Origin: Ulva prolifera
Lineage: Eukaryota; Chlorophyta; Ulvophyceae; Ulvales; Ulvaceae
Reading direction: 5' to 3'
NCBI GenBank assembly: GCA_023078555.1
Contig: CM041200.1
Location: forward strand, 1,744,001 to 1,808,000
DNA length: 64,000 nucleotides
Under the pieces are notes generated by a model, which was not told the DNA's origin, did no database searches, and was given only the letters and a program-made list of their open reading frames with translations. Both the position numbers and the translations under genes were made by a program. This document shows positions 21,582 to 34,912 of this stretch, one piece after another; position 1 is the stretch's first letter, and each line of letters begins with the position of its first letter.

Positions 21582-24151
21582 ATGTCGTTTTTCACCAAGG
21601 TCAAGGATGGCTTCAACAGGCTCATTGGGACACCACAAGACCCTCAAAGTGCTGCAATCGTGCGAAAGGTCGATGATTGCACATCGCCTTCGATAGTGCA
21701 GCCAGACTGGAATTTGCACCTCCAGTTGTGCCAACTCGTCAACTATGGAGATGTCGGGTGTGCATCTGCAATGATTGATTTTAACAAGATATATGGTTGC
21801 CTGTCAATGCTGGTCGCTAAGCTGTCACGATGCCAATGATAAATTTGATCTCTACGTTTCTGATGGAAGTGGAAGCTAGCAGGATGAACAGCGAGCTAGC
21901 ACTTGGATGCTTGGATCGCAAGCTGTCAGCCAGCAACCCGCGTGTGCAGATGCACGCACTGACGGTATTCTTCTTCTCATTCTCGCCTACATGCTCTTGT
22001 CACTCCCATGCAACCTGAGCGTCACGTTCACAATCATGTTTTGGAAGCTCAATCTCTGCATCAGTGATGCAGGTATGCGAGTCGTGTGTGGAGCATTGTG
22101 GGCCAGCTTTCCATGAACAACTGGCGGCATCCGCCTTAATCAAGCGAATTCGTGACATAGTTGTTGATCCTGACAATGTTCGTGTGCGTTCCTGCTCTGG
22201 CTTTCACAATCACCTACACCCTACTGCTGTGGGCTTTGGCATTGTAGACAACGCTGGCGAGTCATCGCCTCAACCCCATAGGTGGGTCTTAACTGATGTA
22301 AATATCATGAACAAGCACCGTGGTGTCTGGGTCCATCAGAAGAGTCCATGCAGAGTGATCCGCAAGTCTTTCACAAGATGATGGTCCTGGTTGAGGACTG
22401 GTCACGCGCCCTCCCATATACTGTGTTCAACCAGACGTTCGCAAGCGCTGCTTCGGCTGGTGCGCGAGTTCCACAGAGGGGTGAAGAGGAAAAGGCACCG
22501 AAGTATAACCTGCAGGCATACGATCAAATGCGGCTGCAGCAAGCTCAGCGGGCACCGCTTAGATCTCGCTACAGTTCTCAGCCATCACCGCCTCGTCAAC
22601 AGGGCACCTATGACTCACTTGCGGCCTCCCCTGCTGCGCAGCAAGTGCGGACAACTTTTGATAGCCAGTGCTTTGGCCCCCTTTTGTGAAGGGAAGGTCA
22701 CAAAAGGGGGCCCATATTTACAATTCGGAGCTCGATGCTCCCAAGGGGGAGTCTTGCTCATGCTTCAATATAGCTTTTACAGATCAGTGTCAGACCAACA
22801 GAGCTAATATGCACCTTCAGCAAGACGAGTGCGGTGCAGGGAGGGTCCAGGCGCACTGCGTACGAGCAAGGTGCACGTGCAGTGGAGCCTTTGCCGCCGC
22901 ACATTGACGAGGCAGCTCTGGCAGAGCTAAGCGACGCAGACCGGGCTGCTGTCCTGGCTGCAATGGCTGGTGCCCAGCCAGAGCCTGTTGCAGACGCTGT
23001 GGCTGAGAATCAGGATCTCCCTAAATTTGACTGCAGAGGATCCATGGAGCAGCTGCAGGTGCGCATTATGTCTTCAGATCCTGCTCACCCATGAACGAGG
23101 ATGCTTCCTGGCTTCACATAGGTCTCGTGATGTGCTCGCGTTGTGTGTCAATGTGTGCTTTACTGCTGCTGTGTGTCAACAGTTTCAGGAGTACACTTGC
23201 TTGCAGATGGACTTGGCGGTTGCAGCGGAAAATGCCACACTGCTGAAAGACCTCCTGCAGAGTGTCGAAACGCCGGCCGATGATCCGGTCGTGCAGGATC
23301 TTACACAACGGTGCCGAAACATGCAGTCAGGCATCCAGCAAGTGATCCAAAAGGTTCAAGATGACAGTGTCATGGCTTCTGCGCTGCAGGTCATGCTCTG
23401 AACCCTGCTGAGATCTAGCTACTTCATCACGTGAGTTGAGAACTACTGGCACTGGCCAAGTGCTTGCTTCCAATTGACATTGTGCATACAGTTTTGCACA
23501 ATTGACAGGCCACAAACATGCTTCTGCTAGCTTTGTGGTGAGCTTGCTTTGGCAATTCCGAACCTTCTGACTTTCCACTTGTCGATTGATGTTGTGCATG
23601 GGAACATTCTGATGTTGGCTAAGCAGCTCTAGTTGCTGTTGTGTCTAGCACATTCAATCTGCGATCCACCTGTGCGGTGCGTGTAGGTCCACGAGCAAGT
23701 CAGTGGAGCACTGGGAGCGCATGGGTCCGAATCTGTGCCAGATAGATTCGAATCGCAGAGCTCTCTTGCATTCGGGGACGAGGCAGGACCTGTTGATACC
23801 CCTGTCCCTGATGACACAGGAACAGGCCTGTGTGCCCCAGCAACCGCTCCTCTGGTGCCGCCGGCCACGACAGCTTCACAGACAGAGGGCCCTGATTTGA
23901 TTGAATTTGGTGACGAGCCTGAAGCTGCAACTGCAGCCGCCGATGTGCCCCTTAATATCTGTGCTGGGCCGTCCAGAGATGCACCTGCTCTGCTCCCAGA
24001 CAGCGAAAGTGGGTCTCCTGCTGCATCAGGAACAGTTGTGACCAATGGCATGGATCTGAGCCCCGGGGTTGAGGCGGTGGATGACCTTGCACAAGCTGTG
24101 CAAGAACAACTCCAGGTGGACACGAAAAAACCCGACAATCCTTTTGTGTGA
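21582..24151 (+). CDS. VHS-GAT domain adaptor, TOM1/TOL family
   Basis: Family members bind ubiquitinated cargo and clathrin on endosomes and pass it to ESCRT. Seven exons: 21,582-21,757; 21,883-21,964; 22,073-22,183; 22,354-22,644; 22,840-23,058; 23,207-23,389; 23,687-24,151; phases close to 508 residues. The VHS domain (about 10-150) shows ATG-proximal VRKVDDCTSPSIVQPDWNL, SASNPRVQMHALT, VCESCVEHCGPAFHEQL and MMVLVEDWSRALP, ending GARVPQRGEEE. A GAT helical bundle (about 290-375) has LAVAAENATLLKDLLQ and LTQRCRNMQSGIQQVIQ. The acidic, disordered tail has a clathrin-box-like LIEFGD and a near-terminal NPF (DNPFV), a possible EH-domain ligand. Three introns start GTGCG. Which endosomal step it serves is inferred from the family. 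Confidence 0.9.
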
Positions 24152-24703
24152 GGTCAGTATCGAATGTGATGTACAGCAAATTTTACTAAACCGTAGCATA
24201 CCCACAGTGCTGTGAATGTCATGGTGGGAACATTTCGTTTTTCTATCTGGTCTCTTGAAGGAGTAACTGCAGCTTTTGAGTGTGATCCCAGGCCAGTCAA
24301 AACAACGCTCAGAAATTGTTGTTATGTACGTCACAGCGCGTAGAGCAGCACCCTGTTTTAGCTACCATATCTTCTCTGCTATGTTTCAACCTTTGTGGCT
24401 TCGGTGTTTTGCGTGTACACGTAACCACATGTAAACGGTCAATGTGACAACAACGCAACGCTCAGAAGACATGATCACTTTCCATCTGATGTGTGCTGTC
24501 GACATGCTCGCACGTGTTCAAAACCACCTTCGCTTCAACGGAAAGGTTGAATTATAGCGACGCCAGCAAGGTCCGATGTAAGTTCACAATGAGCGACCCC
24601 CAATCCACGCTGCCGCAAATTACTGTGATCAAGGTGCTCACCCGCGATCAGCGTCACGCACTCATGGTGAAATCAAACCGTCACGGATCATCGCGAGTTG
24701 CAG
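24152..24703 (+). other. Intergenic plus probable 5' exon of the TFIIF beta gene
   Basis: No independent gene. A short stretch ending at 24,577 encodes LNYSDASKVR before a strong donor GTAAGT. It resembles the conserved start of TFIIF beta (LD.xxAxRxVW) and is probably its first coding exon, but no in-frame ATG was found and the splice to 24,704 does not close cleanly, so a small exon may be missed. Confidence 0.4.
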
Positions 24704-25631
24704 GTCCCGGCATCTGTATCGAAGCGCTGGTACGAGAAATCTCAAGAAGCAATTCGTTCAGGCAAGTCCATTCACATCGGCTCTATAAGCCGTGGCAAAC
24801 GTCAGCTGGAGCTGAGCGATGTAGTGAGCGACGGTGTTGACTTTCCGAAGCATTACACTCTTAAAGAGGAAGCGTCTACTAGCACCGTGCCGACCCTGCT
24901 CTTTGCCAGTCGCACCCAGGGAGTGAGTACGGTCATTCTTGTATTGGTTGCATGATGCTTGAAGTAAACGTCTACCTTGTGCTGTGGGTTTCGGCAGATT
25001 GGACACCGCGTGTATGTACCTGGTCTTGCTGGTACGGCCTAGTTCTGTGTACTATGCAGGTCTCGAGGGGCAATTGTCGCAAGTCACTGCCCATGTTGAC
25101 AGTCTCACTAATGCGTACCAAGCGTCGACAGCATCAGTGAACAAGGAAGCCACAGCGGAGAAGTTCTTTACCCAGCGCGACAAAAGTGTGATCCATCAGC
25201 GCCAAAGCGCTCTCCATGCAAAAGATCAAGTCACGCGTGTGAGTAAGATTGTGAGAATCAGCAAGGATCAATTCGAAAAGCAGAGAGATGAAATCGAAGG
25301 CCAGCTGTTTGAACTGTTCAAGGAGAAACCCGCGTGGAAGACAGCGGATGTTGCGGTGTGTCCTACAGTACGGAAAGTCGATTAAATACTACATACCCTA
25401 AGCGCCAAGACACATAGTCCAATAACACGCACAATTGCAACAAGCCGGAACTGTGCGCAGAAATCTCTTCGGATCAATAACTCTCAAGCAACCATGCTGC
25501 TAGCACCGATTGCAGCCAAGGTTCAGAGTGGTCCATGCCGTGGGGAATGGACATTGAAGCCGGAATATCGACAGGAGGCGAATGGCACAGTCGACAGTCC
25601 CGGGAATGCTACGCAAATTGGACTCAAGTGA
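24704..25631 (+). CDS. Transcription initiation factor IIF beta subunit (RAP30-like)
   Basis: TFIIF beta pairs with the alpha subunit, binds RNA polymerase II and helps load it at promoters. Exons: 24,704-24,922 with VPASVSKRWYEKSQEA and PKHYTLKEEASTSTVPTLLF (dimerisation domain); about 25,060-25,355 with LEGQLSQVTAHVD and IEGQLFELFKEKPAWKTADVA (start of the winged helix); 25,461-25,631 with GPCRGEWTLKPEYRQE, the conserved winged-helix end, then a short tail to TGA. The last intron (GTGTGT to GCAG) is in phase. The junction between the first two listed exons is one base out of phase as drawn, so that boundary or acceptor is wrong by a little. Identity rests on segment order and the WTLKPEYR motif. 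Confidence 0.72.
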
Positions 25632-26115
25632 GTATTGGGCCTGCTGCCAACGTCCACATGAGCGTCCCTCGTTGGTCATACGGCAGGCTGGGAAGTAGTC
25701 TGACCCAGTTAGTGGCACCTATGAGTGTCCTTGTGAGGATAGAAGTTCACAAAGCATTTGGGACAGTGAACTGTGCACGAGAATCCCCCCGTCCCCTCCC
25801 CTCGAGACGAGGAGTGAACATTTGGCTGAACCATCGTCTCATGACGGTGCATTCGTTGTTGCGCTGATGGCGACCCTTGATGCCGAAACAGCGTTCCAAG
25901 TCGTATTGGCCATCGCCGTTTCATGTAAAAAGGGTCGTACAAATGATGTTCCTGTCTCATTTCCACGTCGATCGCCCCACCAAGCTCGGTCCACGACTGT
26001 CGGACCCGTTCATATTCTTTCTGCTCGTCCACTGGTTGTGCAAAATGCTGTCGTGGCATCCGCGCAGAGCAGGTAACGTATAGTTTTCTGTCTAGACGCC
26101 AATTGTCTCGTTGCA
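25632..26115. other. Intergenic, nothing recognised
   Basis: About 480 bp between two + strand genes. Open frames on either strand lack recognisable motifs. It should contain the 3' UTR of TFIIF beta and the promoter of the channel gene. Confidence 0.6.
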
Positions 26116-29100
26116 ATGATGATATCACGCAATCATGTGGTGCATCTTGCAACAAGTCGAAGGATGCAGCCGACTGTTCGGCATCAACGGATCGTGCCGC
26201 ACGCAGCAGCGGCAGCTGCTGCCACGGACGCAGTGCCTGTTGTGGAGATGAAAGATGTCATGGATGCCAGCCTCGGTGCAATCGATCGTACAATATACGA
26301 TTATCTGAAGCTTCATGCACCGGTGTCATGGCATCTTTCTTCATTTTCGGTACGATGCATGATTCCGAGATCAGCAGCGCACACTGCTCGAAGGATCAGT
26401 TTTATGCCCATTTGCGTATCGTGTCCATGTCTGTGACTGGTGTCATGAAACGGTCAAGATGAAGACTTGGGGACGCGTACTTGCTGTAAGACACGATGTC
26501 TAGACTTGTCTCGAGAGACCAATGAGCTGGGCTACGAGACGAAAAAGTTGCATACACGGAGCCCGCATCGTACAGGGGACTGCCGGTCGTGAAGCTCCTG
26601 TATGTAGCAGAGTCCGTACATACAATACGGGCTTGACTGTCATTGCTGGTTGTCACGTTTCACTTCCCAGGACGATTTGAATCATCAGTTGCCCCATCCT
26701 CTGCTCCCTAAGCATGATCACATTGCTCATGGTGAGATCATATGTACCAGAACATGCCAAATGTGGAGTAAACAAGATGAAGTGGTCCCTTCCAGCGCTC
26801 CTACTGCTCGTACCTGGCCTTTTGATGCTGTCAAAGTCTGATCACAGTTCTCCACCGCCATCGCATTCGCTGCAAACCTGTGCATGTGAAAACTGACCTA
26901 TACGTACATGCTGTCCTGCACCCTTTGTGATATACTGACATAAAACGCTTATGCAGCGTACAATGCTGACACAAGGCATAGTTTGTACATCGATTGTTGT
27001 CGTGTTCAAAGTTCTCGCCATGGTGGCTAAATATCATCACGATCGGCTGATTGCACACGAAGAGAAAGAGAGCTTTGACAACACGAAGCAGGCCACTACC
27101 GTGACAGTCTTGAAGCCCCTGTCAGTGATGCTACCCATTCTGGGGTGGCTGATCGCCTTCCAACGGCTTGTGACAGGTGCGCTGTTTGCCGAAGGGGTGC
27201 TGCGGCATCCTGCTGGGATTTCGCAGCTGCGCAAAGCTACTGATACAAAGCATGTGGTTTTCAGTATGTATGCATTTACAACGGACAGAGGCTGGGCATG
27301 CAACCGGTTCTCGGAATCCCGTCGCAAACGTTGGACTCAATCGTCAACTCAATCATTCATGGCACTAGACCGGGCACGAGCTCGCACCACAGCCCTACCG
27401 GCAGTTGCCAAAGATTGAAGCCCCGTACGGAGCACATGAGCATTCCCTTTACACTTTATGTATTTAGCTACAAAGGACAGAGGCCGGGCATTGAGCCTTT
27501 CTCGGAATCCACTTTATGTGTGTATGTGTGCATGATCAACAATGACAACTGCAAAAATGAATCATTTTAGTCGCAATAGCAAAGCAGCTTGACTTGCGCT
27601 CTTGATTGCAATTTGAAATCTTGTGCCTTGAAGATATTACTGCTGTATGGAGGGGAGCAGAGCTGTTTGCACGCTGCAGGCTTGGAGACTGTTTGCCATG
27701 TTTGTCATTCCCATCCAGTCCGTTTCAAAGCGACAGCAAAGTTCATAGACATCTTGCGCCACCTACTGGAGGCTGTCCTGCCTCTCAAATGCCACTTGGC
27801 CAATGCCACTGGCTTGGTGCTGATAATTTCGCTTACGTGGAGTGTGCAGATTCTGAAAAGACGGTGGTGCGACACATGTCACCTCTTGCAGCGATGCAGC
27901 AATAGGTACTGCTGATGATTTTCCAATCAGATGTGCTGTAATCACCTGCCACGAACTTGTTCATGCTTTGCCGCAACATGAGTGGGCATGACACGTACTC
28001 TATGCTACATATAGCCTCCGGACTCGTGAAATATGGTAAGAATGCTCTGATTCATTGCAACATTGGATCTGGATTTTACAGATGGGATTGCATTTAGGTT
28101 CAATACATTCCTGGCGAGGCTGGATGTTTCAGGCACCGGCTCTGAACAGGTGTATTTCTGCTTCAATTCCCCTGCCATTGTTTACTGCTCGAATGATTTT
28201 GCCATCAATAACTCAGGGCTGAGGAACCCATGACATATGTTCGAGCTGTATCCAGCACAACACAGCGTCTCGAGTTCCTTGGGGAAGCCTAGTTTCACCT
28301 TGACACCCCCAGCTTTAGCACTGTGTTCCCTGTGGAGATCTGGACAAACCCAGAACCAGCGGATGGGCGGAACTGAGCGACAGTTGTTGCTGCAGGCCGA
28401 AACGGCTGCTAACATCCGGCGTGCTCTGCTACCGGCCAATTCTCTGGCATCCTGGGTCATTGTCGGAGCAGCAGTTATCGGGTCACTTCGATTGGTTGGA
28501 CTAGATCCCAGCCCTCTACTGACGCTCGGGTCAGTGTCAGGGATTGTTGTCGGCTTTGCGTCACAGGCTCTACTACTGAACCTGGTTAGTGGTGTATCAA
28601 TTTTTATCACCCGGTGCGCTTAAGACCTGGACCCATGGCCCTGTTGCACAGGTCCTACTCAGTGCTCGGGCTTGCTCAGGCTTGACCGGGGTGCTTGCAA
28701 ACTGTGGTCAGTTGCTCTGCATACTTGAGCCTCTCCACTCTGTTGCCATCAGCAGATTAAGGTGATTTCCATCTGTGCAGACCCTTTGTCATCGGTGACG
28801 CAGTTTCTGTAAGAAGCGGAGCTGCCATCATTGCTCAGGGCACTATTGCTAACATAAGCCCTCTCCGGACGACCTTCTTGGACGAAGCATCACACACCGT
28901 GACCCTGCCCAACAAGATGCTTAGTGATATGATCATCACTAATATTGACCAGGATCCCTCGAGAGTCAGCGTACGCAACACTGTCACTAAAATTCCGCTT
29001 GCACCTGGCCAGTCCGAATCTGCTCTTGTATACTGACAGGTTAGTGCTGGTTGTGTTTTGCTTTTGAGTTAGTCAACTTCACTGGACAAGAACTTCTGAT

Positions 29101-29401
29101 GAATCTCTGTGTACTCATTAAGAGCCTGTGATTTGGGCTGCACACACTGATTTGCTATTTACTGCATACGTGTGTGCAGCGAGCAAGATCCAAAGCTTCA
29201 CAAAAAATCAAGCACGTAATGACCTATGAATTTACATTGAAAAGACCAGCGCACTATCAACCAATGCAATCATTCGACGATTATGCAAAGAGCGTCATCA
29301 AGACATTGCTTGTACGGCTTTCCATTCTTCCAAACATAGTAAGAAACACAGCAACAGCACATGTCTGCTCCCTCACAGCATCTGGAGAGATCGTTGTCAA
29401 G
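26116..29401 (+). CDS. MscS-like mechanosensitive ion channel, organelle-type
   Basis: MscS-family pores open under membrane tension; plant MSL1-3 types act in mitochondria or plastids. Well supported exons: 26,116-26,349; 26,957-27,176; 28,354-28,613; 28,781-29,027; 29,180-29,401. A probable one is 27,680-27,866, and at least one small exon and the last exon are unresolved. Residues 1-40 are Arg/His/Ala-rich with no acidic residue, transit-peptide-like. Hydrophobic segments include GIVCTSIVVVFKVLAMV and LSVMLPILGWLIAF. The pore helix region reads LLTLGSVSGIVVGFASQALL and NLVSGVSIFITRPFVIGDAV. The beta domain follows: GTIANISPLRTTFLD, VTLPNKMLSDMIITNID. Several introns start GTGCG or GTACG. 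The C-terminus probably ends near 29.6 kb. Confidence 0.82.
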
Positions 29402-31721
29402 GTACGGGTCCTCTAGGCAGTTGATTCACTGATCTGCATGCTGATGTCGTTCCCAGCCTGGGTCATTCCACTGACGTCGAAATTTGGGTCCAGATATCCG
29501 CCTTGGGTGTGGCGACAGAGTCAAACCCTCCTGAGAGTAACAGGCAAATGTTTTTACTTGCAATCCACAGGGCCCTTTGCACTGCTGAGAGCGAATTCCA
29601 GAAAGCCGTTGATGAGGTCTGAGATACTCGCAGCCCAGACTGAAATGATTGCGGTATGTGCCATGTGTAATTATGAACGCCTGCAAGGCTTCATTGAGTG
29701 TGTTGGCCCAAAATCACAGTGATCAACCCATCACGTGATACGACTGCCAATCCCGCAAGTGCCATATCTTGCCGTCCCGTATTCTCTTGCTTGGCATATC
29801 AGTGATTTGGCATGGTAGATTGGCACACACGATAGCAATTACTACACATGAAACACTGACTGACTATACACTACATTGTCTTTCTCTACGAACGAATAAT
29901 AGCATGTTATACTAGATCTACCCAAGTTGTCTTAAAGTTGTCCGATTGTGAGCAGTCACGGAGTGGATGTGTAAGGAACATGTGTGTCCACACTGCTGCT
30001 GCAATTCTGCACTGCCATGTAAGATGCATACGAACACGAGATTTCGCAACAATTCACACACATCTCAAGACTGCGCAGGAGTGTGTCCAGTTCTACTGCA
30101 GGCAATGGGGATGTCAGGTGTGAGCTCAGACGGTCCACCAATGATGTCACGTAGATGCTAACTCCTGCACAGACACCGTCCGATTGAGGTCTCATATGGC
30201 ACACCATCTGTGATGAAAGATTACATCAGAATGCTGACCTTGAAGTTGGCAGCATTGTCCAGTTGTGCTCAGCTTCATGCACAGAGTCATAGCTGACTCA
30301 AGCTTGTGTTTGAAAAAGAATTTTTCGTGGTTACCACGGGTGAAGTGCTTCAGCATGGAACGGAGACTTTTCACATGCATCCTTATACAGCAGACTTCAC
30401 GCGCGGCCTTTGCGAGCGGCCTGAACATATTTTCTACCTCACAGCACTGAGTGCCTCGTGTTAGCCAGCACGGACTGGTCCTATATTTTCCATGTTGGCT
30501 GCATGCATGAAAGAACACAACTCCCTACAGGCCTGATGTGTGTGAGCATGCCTGGTTTTCACGACCACAGCTTGATGATTTTGTGATGCAGCCTCTGCCA
30601 TGGCTGCACAGGTCAAAGCCGCAAGGTAGTCTTTGCTAAATGCAGCGAGCTCTTGTGCTCTGTGTCGAGCCCTAGTAATGAACTTGTTCAAATGAAACGG
30701 ATGTGATGGGCAACCCCGGGCCTTGTGACGAAGCCACCATTTGACTGCTGCATCGTAGGTGACAAAAATCCGGCCATATACCTCATCATTCCAGTGAGCA
30801 TGTCTGTCTGGTCTGCATACTTTCATTAGAATCGAAATGTGAAATCGTGCTGCGATCGTGCACACATGATCTATTGAGGGTTATAATAATACCTGAAGCG
30901 CACGGAACCGAGGTGATGAGTTTTGGTCAAGCCTGCACACTGCATCTGGCACGACAACATAATTGGCAGGACTTGCCTGCCAGCAACTGATACACAAATC
31001 AAAACTTTGCACACTTCAACCTGCCCTTGAACTAACTGTGGGGCAAATAAGCCCAGTACATGTTGCCGCAAGAGTCTAAATGTATCCTCTTGCATATCGG
31101 CAAATGAGTTTTGACCGATCACACGGCCCGCAAACTGCATGACTTGCCCATCATTCGGGGCGATTGTAATACCGTTTCACTCACTCCTTGTCCCTGACAC
31201 TAGGGCAGATCACGGTAGCGAAAAGCTAGAGCACAAGGAAAAGCATGTGCACAAAGCGGAAGGCAGCGTACTGACAGGAAGACTAAGGAGTATGATCCAG
31301 TGTTCAAGAGTGATTGCAGGTTGGACCAGAGATATGTGAACCCTTCACAAGCTGCATCAGAAAGCAATGGGCCTTCGACAAAGTAGGCATGTTCAACATT
31401 AACATGGCTGAAGCGGCTGCTGTAGAAAGGGTACCACATAGACTGCTGCTGTGCTCGAAGCACAGACGATTGGATCTACAGTCATGTCAAGCTGTCTTGT
31501 GCTGATGCATATCAGTTACGTTATGTGTGCTATGTAGACCCATACCATGTCCTGCGTGTTGGCCCAGTCCATACATCCGCTCAGTGCGGTATCCCCCAAA
31601 AAAGCGCATGTCATCTGAATTTCACAACTTTCCTGCATCACTAGTCTTGATGTGTATGTTATCTCATCCCGTGCTCATCATTGATGTGTGGGATCATACA
31701 GCCTGCTTTGAAACCCCGCAC
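29402..31721. other. Weakly coding or intergenic stretch between convergent genes
   Basis: This holds the end of the channel gene and, on the minus strand, possible 3' exons of the unnamed gene that follows. Minus-strand frames at 30,461-30,865 and 30,871-31,140 are open and protein-like (HLNKFITRARHRAQELAAF; EDTFRLLRQHVLGLFAPQLV) but I could not place their splice sites. Confidence 0.4.
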
Positions 31722-34700
31722 ATGAGGTGCGGGATTGATTCGGCGAGCCGCTGCAGCATGACTGCATCAGCATACTGCACGGCCGTATATGAGCCATACA
31801 CCACTGCCTTTTCCAACTCTCCGGGGCGCAGATCAGTCCACAGTGTCTTGAATTTATGATGTGTTGCCTCAGCTTTCCATGAAATGATGCAAGCTTTACT
31901 GGGCCTGCCTGCACATCGCTGGCGTGTAGGCTGTTCAGTGGGTGATTCCAAGCAATGATGACGGAGGAATAACATAGCAGATCGACCAGATGGGTGCGAT
32001 CTTGTTGCGATGATTTTTTCGCACCGGCATACACAAAGCTGTCACATGGGCCGACTCTTGTGATGTCGTTGGTGATCTGTGCCTGTAAGATGCCACATGA
32101 GGCTTTCCAAAGCTCGGTGTTTGCGGCTTGCCTGCGGACCGCATCTAAGACACGGCAGAATGGGTTGCCCAGAAGCGGTGGTGCAGTGGCAGCTGTGAAG
32201 ACAATGGTCAGCAGTTCGTCCAAGCGGGCATCAACGGCATACTGCAGCTGCACTCCTTCTGCCGCCAGGGTGTCCGGCAGCCGCCCTGCCAAGGTCTCTC
32301 TAATGCGTGCATCCTGCTTGGTTAAAGAACTTGACACCGGCATGAAGATGTTGACGCCGGTCACCATCGGCCATGCATCAACAAAATCAACATCCCACAG
32401 ATTCTGTGCTTCGCACGAGCACCACTACTGAGCGATCTTTCGCCATGGCCGGTGCCATGCACGATAAGGTCTGTACATCCCCCCCTTCTACCAAAGTATC
32501 ACACATAGCGAAGCCTGTGTTCGTAGGGACCACTGCCTAATTCACAGCAGCACAAGCATGGACAAATTGTGAATGGTCCACATTCAGTGCACGAAGAAAA
32601 GGGTTATGGCTGGGACATATGTACATAAACGTCACCGTAAACCAAACGCATGTGAGCGACCATTTGTCATGATGATGCTGCGTCGTTGTTTGGTGACCAT
32701 ACACAGCCATACAGTGTGCAAGCGCGATGACATGTGCATACCGGATCAATAAAGAATTTCACAGACAGCTAGCGAGACATGCAGGTCTGACCGTCTCACC
32801 TGTACATGTAGACCCCGCTCCACAGAAGCAGCACCATCTGATGCTGATTTGTTAAATGTGGTGTTCCTGAGGATATCCGCCTTATCAAGAGCTGCTTTCA
32901 GCTCCTTACAATGTAACAAGATGGCAGAAGCAGTTGTCGAAGCTGCCATTTGGACCAGCTCCTCCAACAATGCCACATTAGTTTGCATTCTGGTCAGCGC
33001 CGCGTTGCTGTTTGCCGTATGGGAGGCATGCACCAATATCCTCGCTATGTCTCCAGCCAGGACCGATAAGCCGCTAAGCAAACTTCCGGCCATCAGGCGT
33101 TCCACAACTTGGCACAACCTTGCAGTGAAAGAGGTGAGTTGCAGCAGTACATGTCTTCGATCCTGCACACAATTGTGAGGCCCACATACTCACCAGAACC
33201 CTGCCATGTCTTTGCTGAGCTGGTGACCCACCTGTTGTTTGTCTGCTACATTGGGTGTGTCCATAACCCTTGCAAATGACCTTGACATGCACCACAGCGA
33301 ATCAGCCAGGCATGTCAGTTGTGAACAGGACGAGGCCATGACCGTCAGTACACTTCGCAGGACCTTCGCTGGGACCTCGCTTGTACCACCAGACAGAATT
33401 CTCTGCCACCTGGGCAGCTCAGTGCCCTCACCAACAGCCTGCGTCAAAGCAGGGCTGCAAAGTAAAGCGTGGTGCATGAACTTGCACAGACCACGCATGT
33501 ACTGCCCTGCATTCTGATGCACCATCAAAAGCTTCTTCGCTTACATACCAGCCCTATGGTCGCTTACAGGGGCAGCTACCAGCACTAGTACACACCCGAA
33601 GCAAAGGCAAAGCGCGATTCTGCCAGCATCATGCTCGCGTTCACATGTTTGGCATCAGATTCATATGGCTTGCCGTGCTGATTACCATATAGAGCCAGGT
33701 ACATGCGCACGGAGGCACCATCCAGAAAGACTCCAGTGAAGGCAGCTTCTAAAGGAGGATCTGTGTAGTGCGTTATGCTCTCTGCATCTATGAACGTTGT
33801 TTTGGAATCCACAGACTGAATATGCAAATGAAACGTTTTGGTAGTGTGCGCAAACAGTGTAGTTGCATCACCGGACTCTACCAGTGTAGAGGGAAGGTCT
33901 ACAGGAACCACGAATGATGCTTGAATTGCCTGCACTCATTCAGCAACATGATCATCTGAGACGTGCCTGCCACCTGAAGACCCAGACATGGTACTAGATT
34001 CACACAAGCGTACCTGGGAAGATAGGACTGCCTTTCGTGCCATGAGCATGAACTTCGCTGTATCTCTCTCGATCTGAACAGAGGTCATCAACTGTACATG
34101 TGGCTTTGCTGGATCGTCGACCGGAGGAAGAATCTTCACATCAATCCAGGTGTTCAATGGCATGCGTTTAACTGAACGACAGTCTCTGAGAATTGAAAGC
34201 GAGAAAGCATCGATGGCATCATCGATCACGTTGGAGGATATGAGAACATCTGAGCGGATGTGAATTGCAGGGAACATGTTCCAGCCCGGCTGATAGATGA
34301 GAGCATTGCCACTGATGCTGCAAATGCTTCGAATGATGTTCCCTTTATGGTCTGCCTGCCGTGGAGATGGGCTTTGGCAGAAAAGCGCATCTGACAAACT
34401 GTGGAGGCATACATGATGCAAAGCTGCAACATGTATAAATCATGAGCTGGCCCAGCAAAAAATCACGTGCGCAAGGACAAGTTTTTGAACGTGCCTCGGA
34501 TACCAGAGTTGGTGCAAAGGAGGACCATGTGAGGCAGGCCAAATGCGAAGTCGGCGCATCTGAAAATACCCTTGGAAGGGTCCTCCAGTGTTGCGTTGCT
34601 TGCAAGCAGGTCGTCTGTGAAGCCAGCGAAAAGGTGTGGACGTGATAAATCATTGTAAGCAAGTAGAAAGTCTGCCAGAAAATAGTACGGATTTTCTGCA

Positions 34701-34912
34701 ATATGAATGCGTTGATTCTTGATCGAGAAGTCCGCAGCCTGGTGTGCCGCTCACAAAAAGAAAGCATCCCGCACCAGGGAGAACTGGCCGCGAGAACAAA
34801 GAGAGTAAGGCGTTTTGGAGTGCCGGCGTGACATGGCTTTCATTCAGATAGGTTTCGTGATTGGAACGGGTATTCAACATCACAACCGCTGTGTTTCCCG
34901 GCTGAACGATAC
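31722..34912 (-). CDS. Multi-exon gene of unknown function
   Basis: Several minus-strand segments join in phase. 34,775-34,912 (VQPGNTAVVMLNTRSNHETY) ends at a GTGCGG donor and completes a Glu codon with 34,570-34,695 (NPYYFLADFLLAYNDLSRPH). At the other end, a segment ending at 32,025 (TRVGPCDSFVYA) joins 31,722-31,908 (GRPSKACIISWKAEATHHKF), with donors GTGCGA and GTGCGG. Between them are open, protein-like blocks at 33,936-34,421 (IHIRSDVLISSNVIDDAIDA), 33,585-33,935, 33,190-33,528 and 32,746-33,168 (helical, Leu/Ala-rich). The first exon may lie at 34.96-35.2 kb and the last below 31.7 kb. Probably over 900 residues. No domain was recognised and no signal or membrane segment is obvious. 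Confidence 0.5.

Noticed and set aside
25709-26155. A 148-residue minus-strand frame beside the channel gene
   Set aside because: It overlaps the transit-like first exon of the channel on the other strand, and its composition is incoherent.
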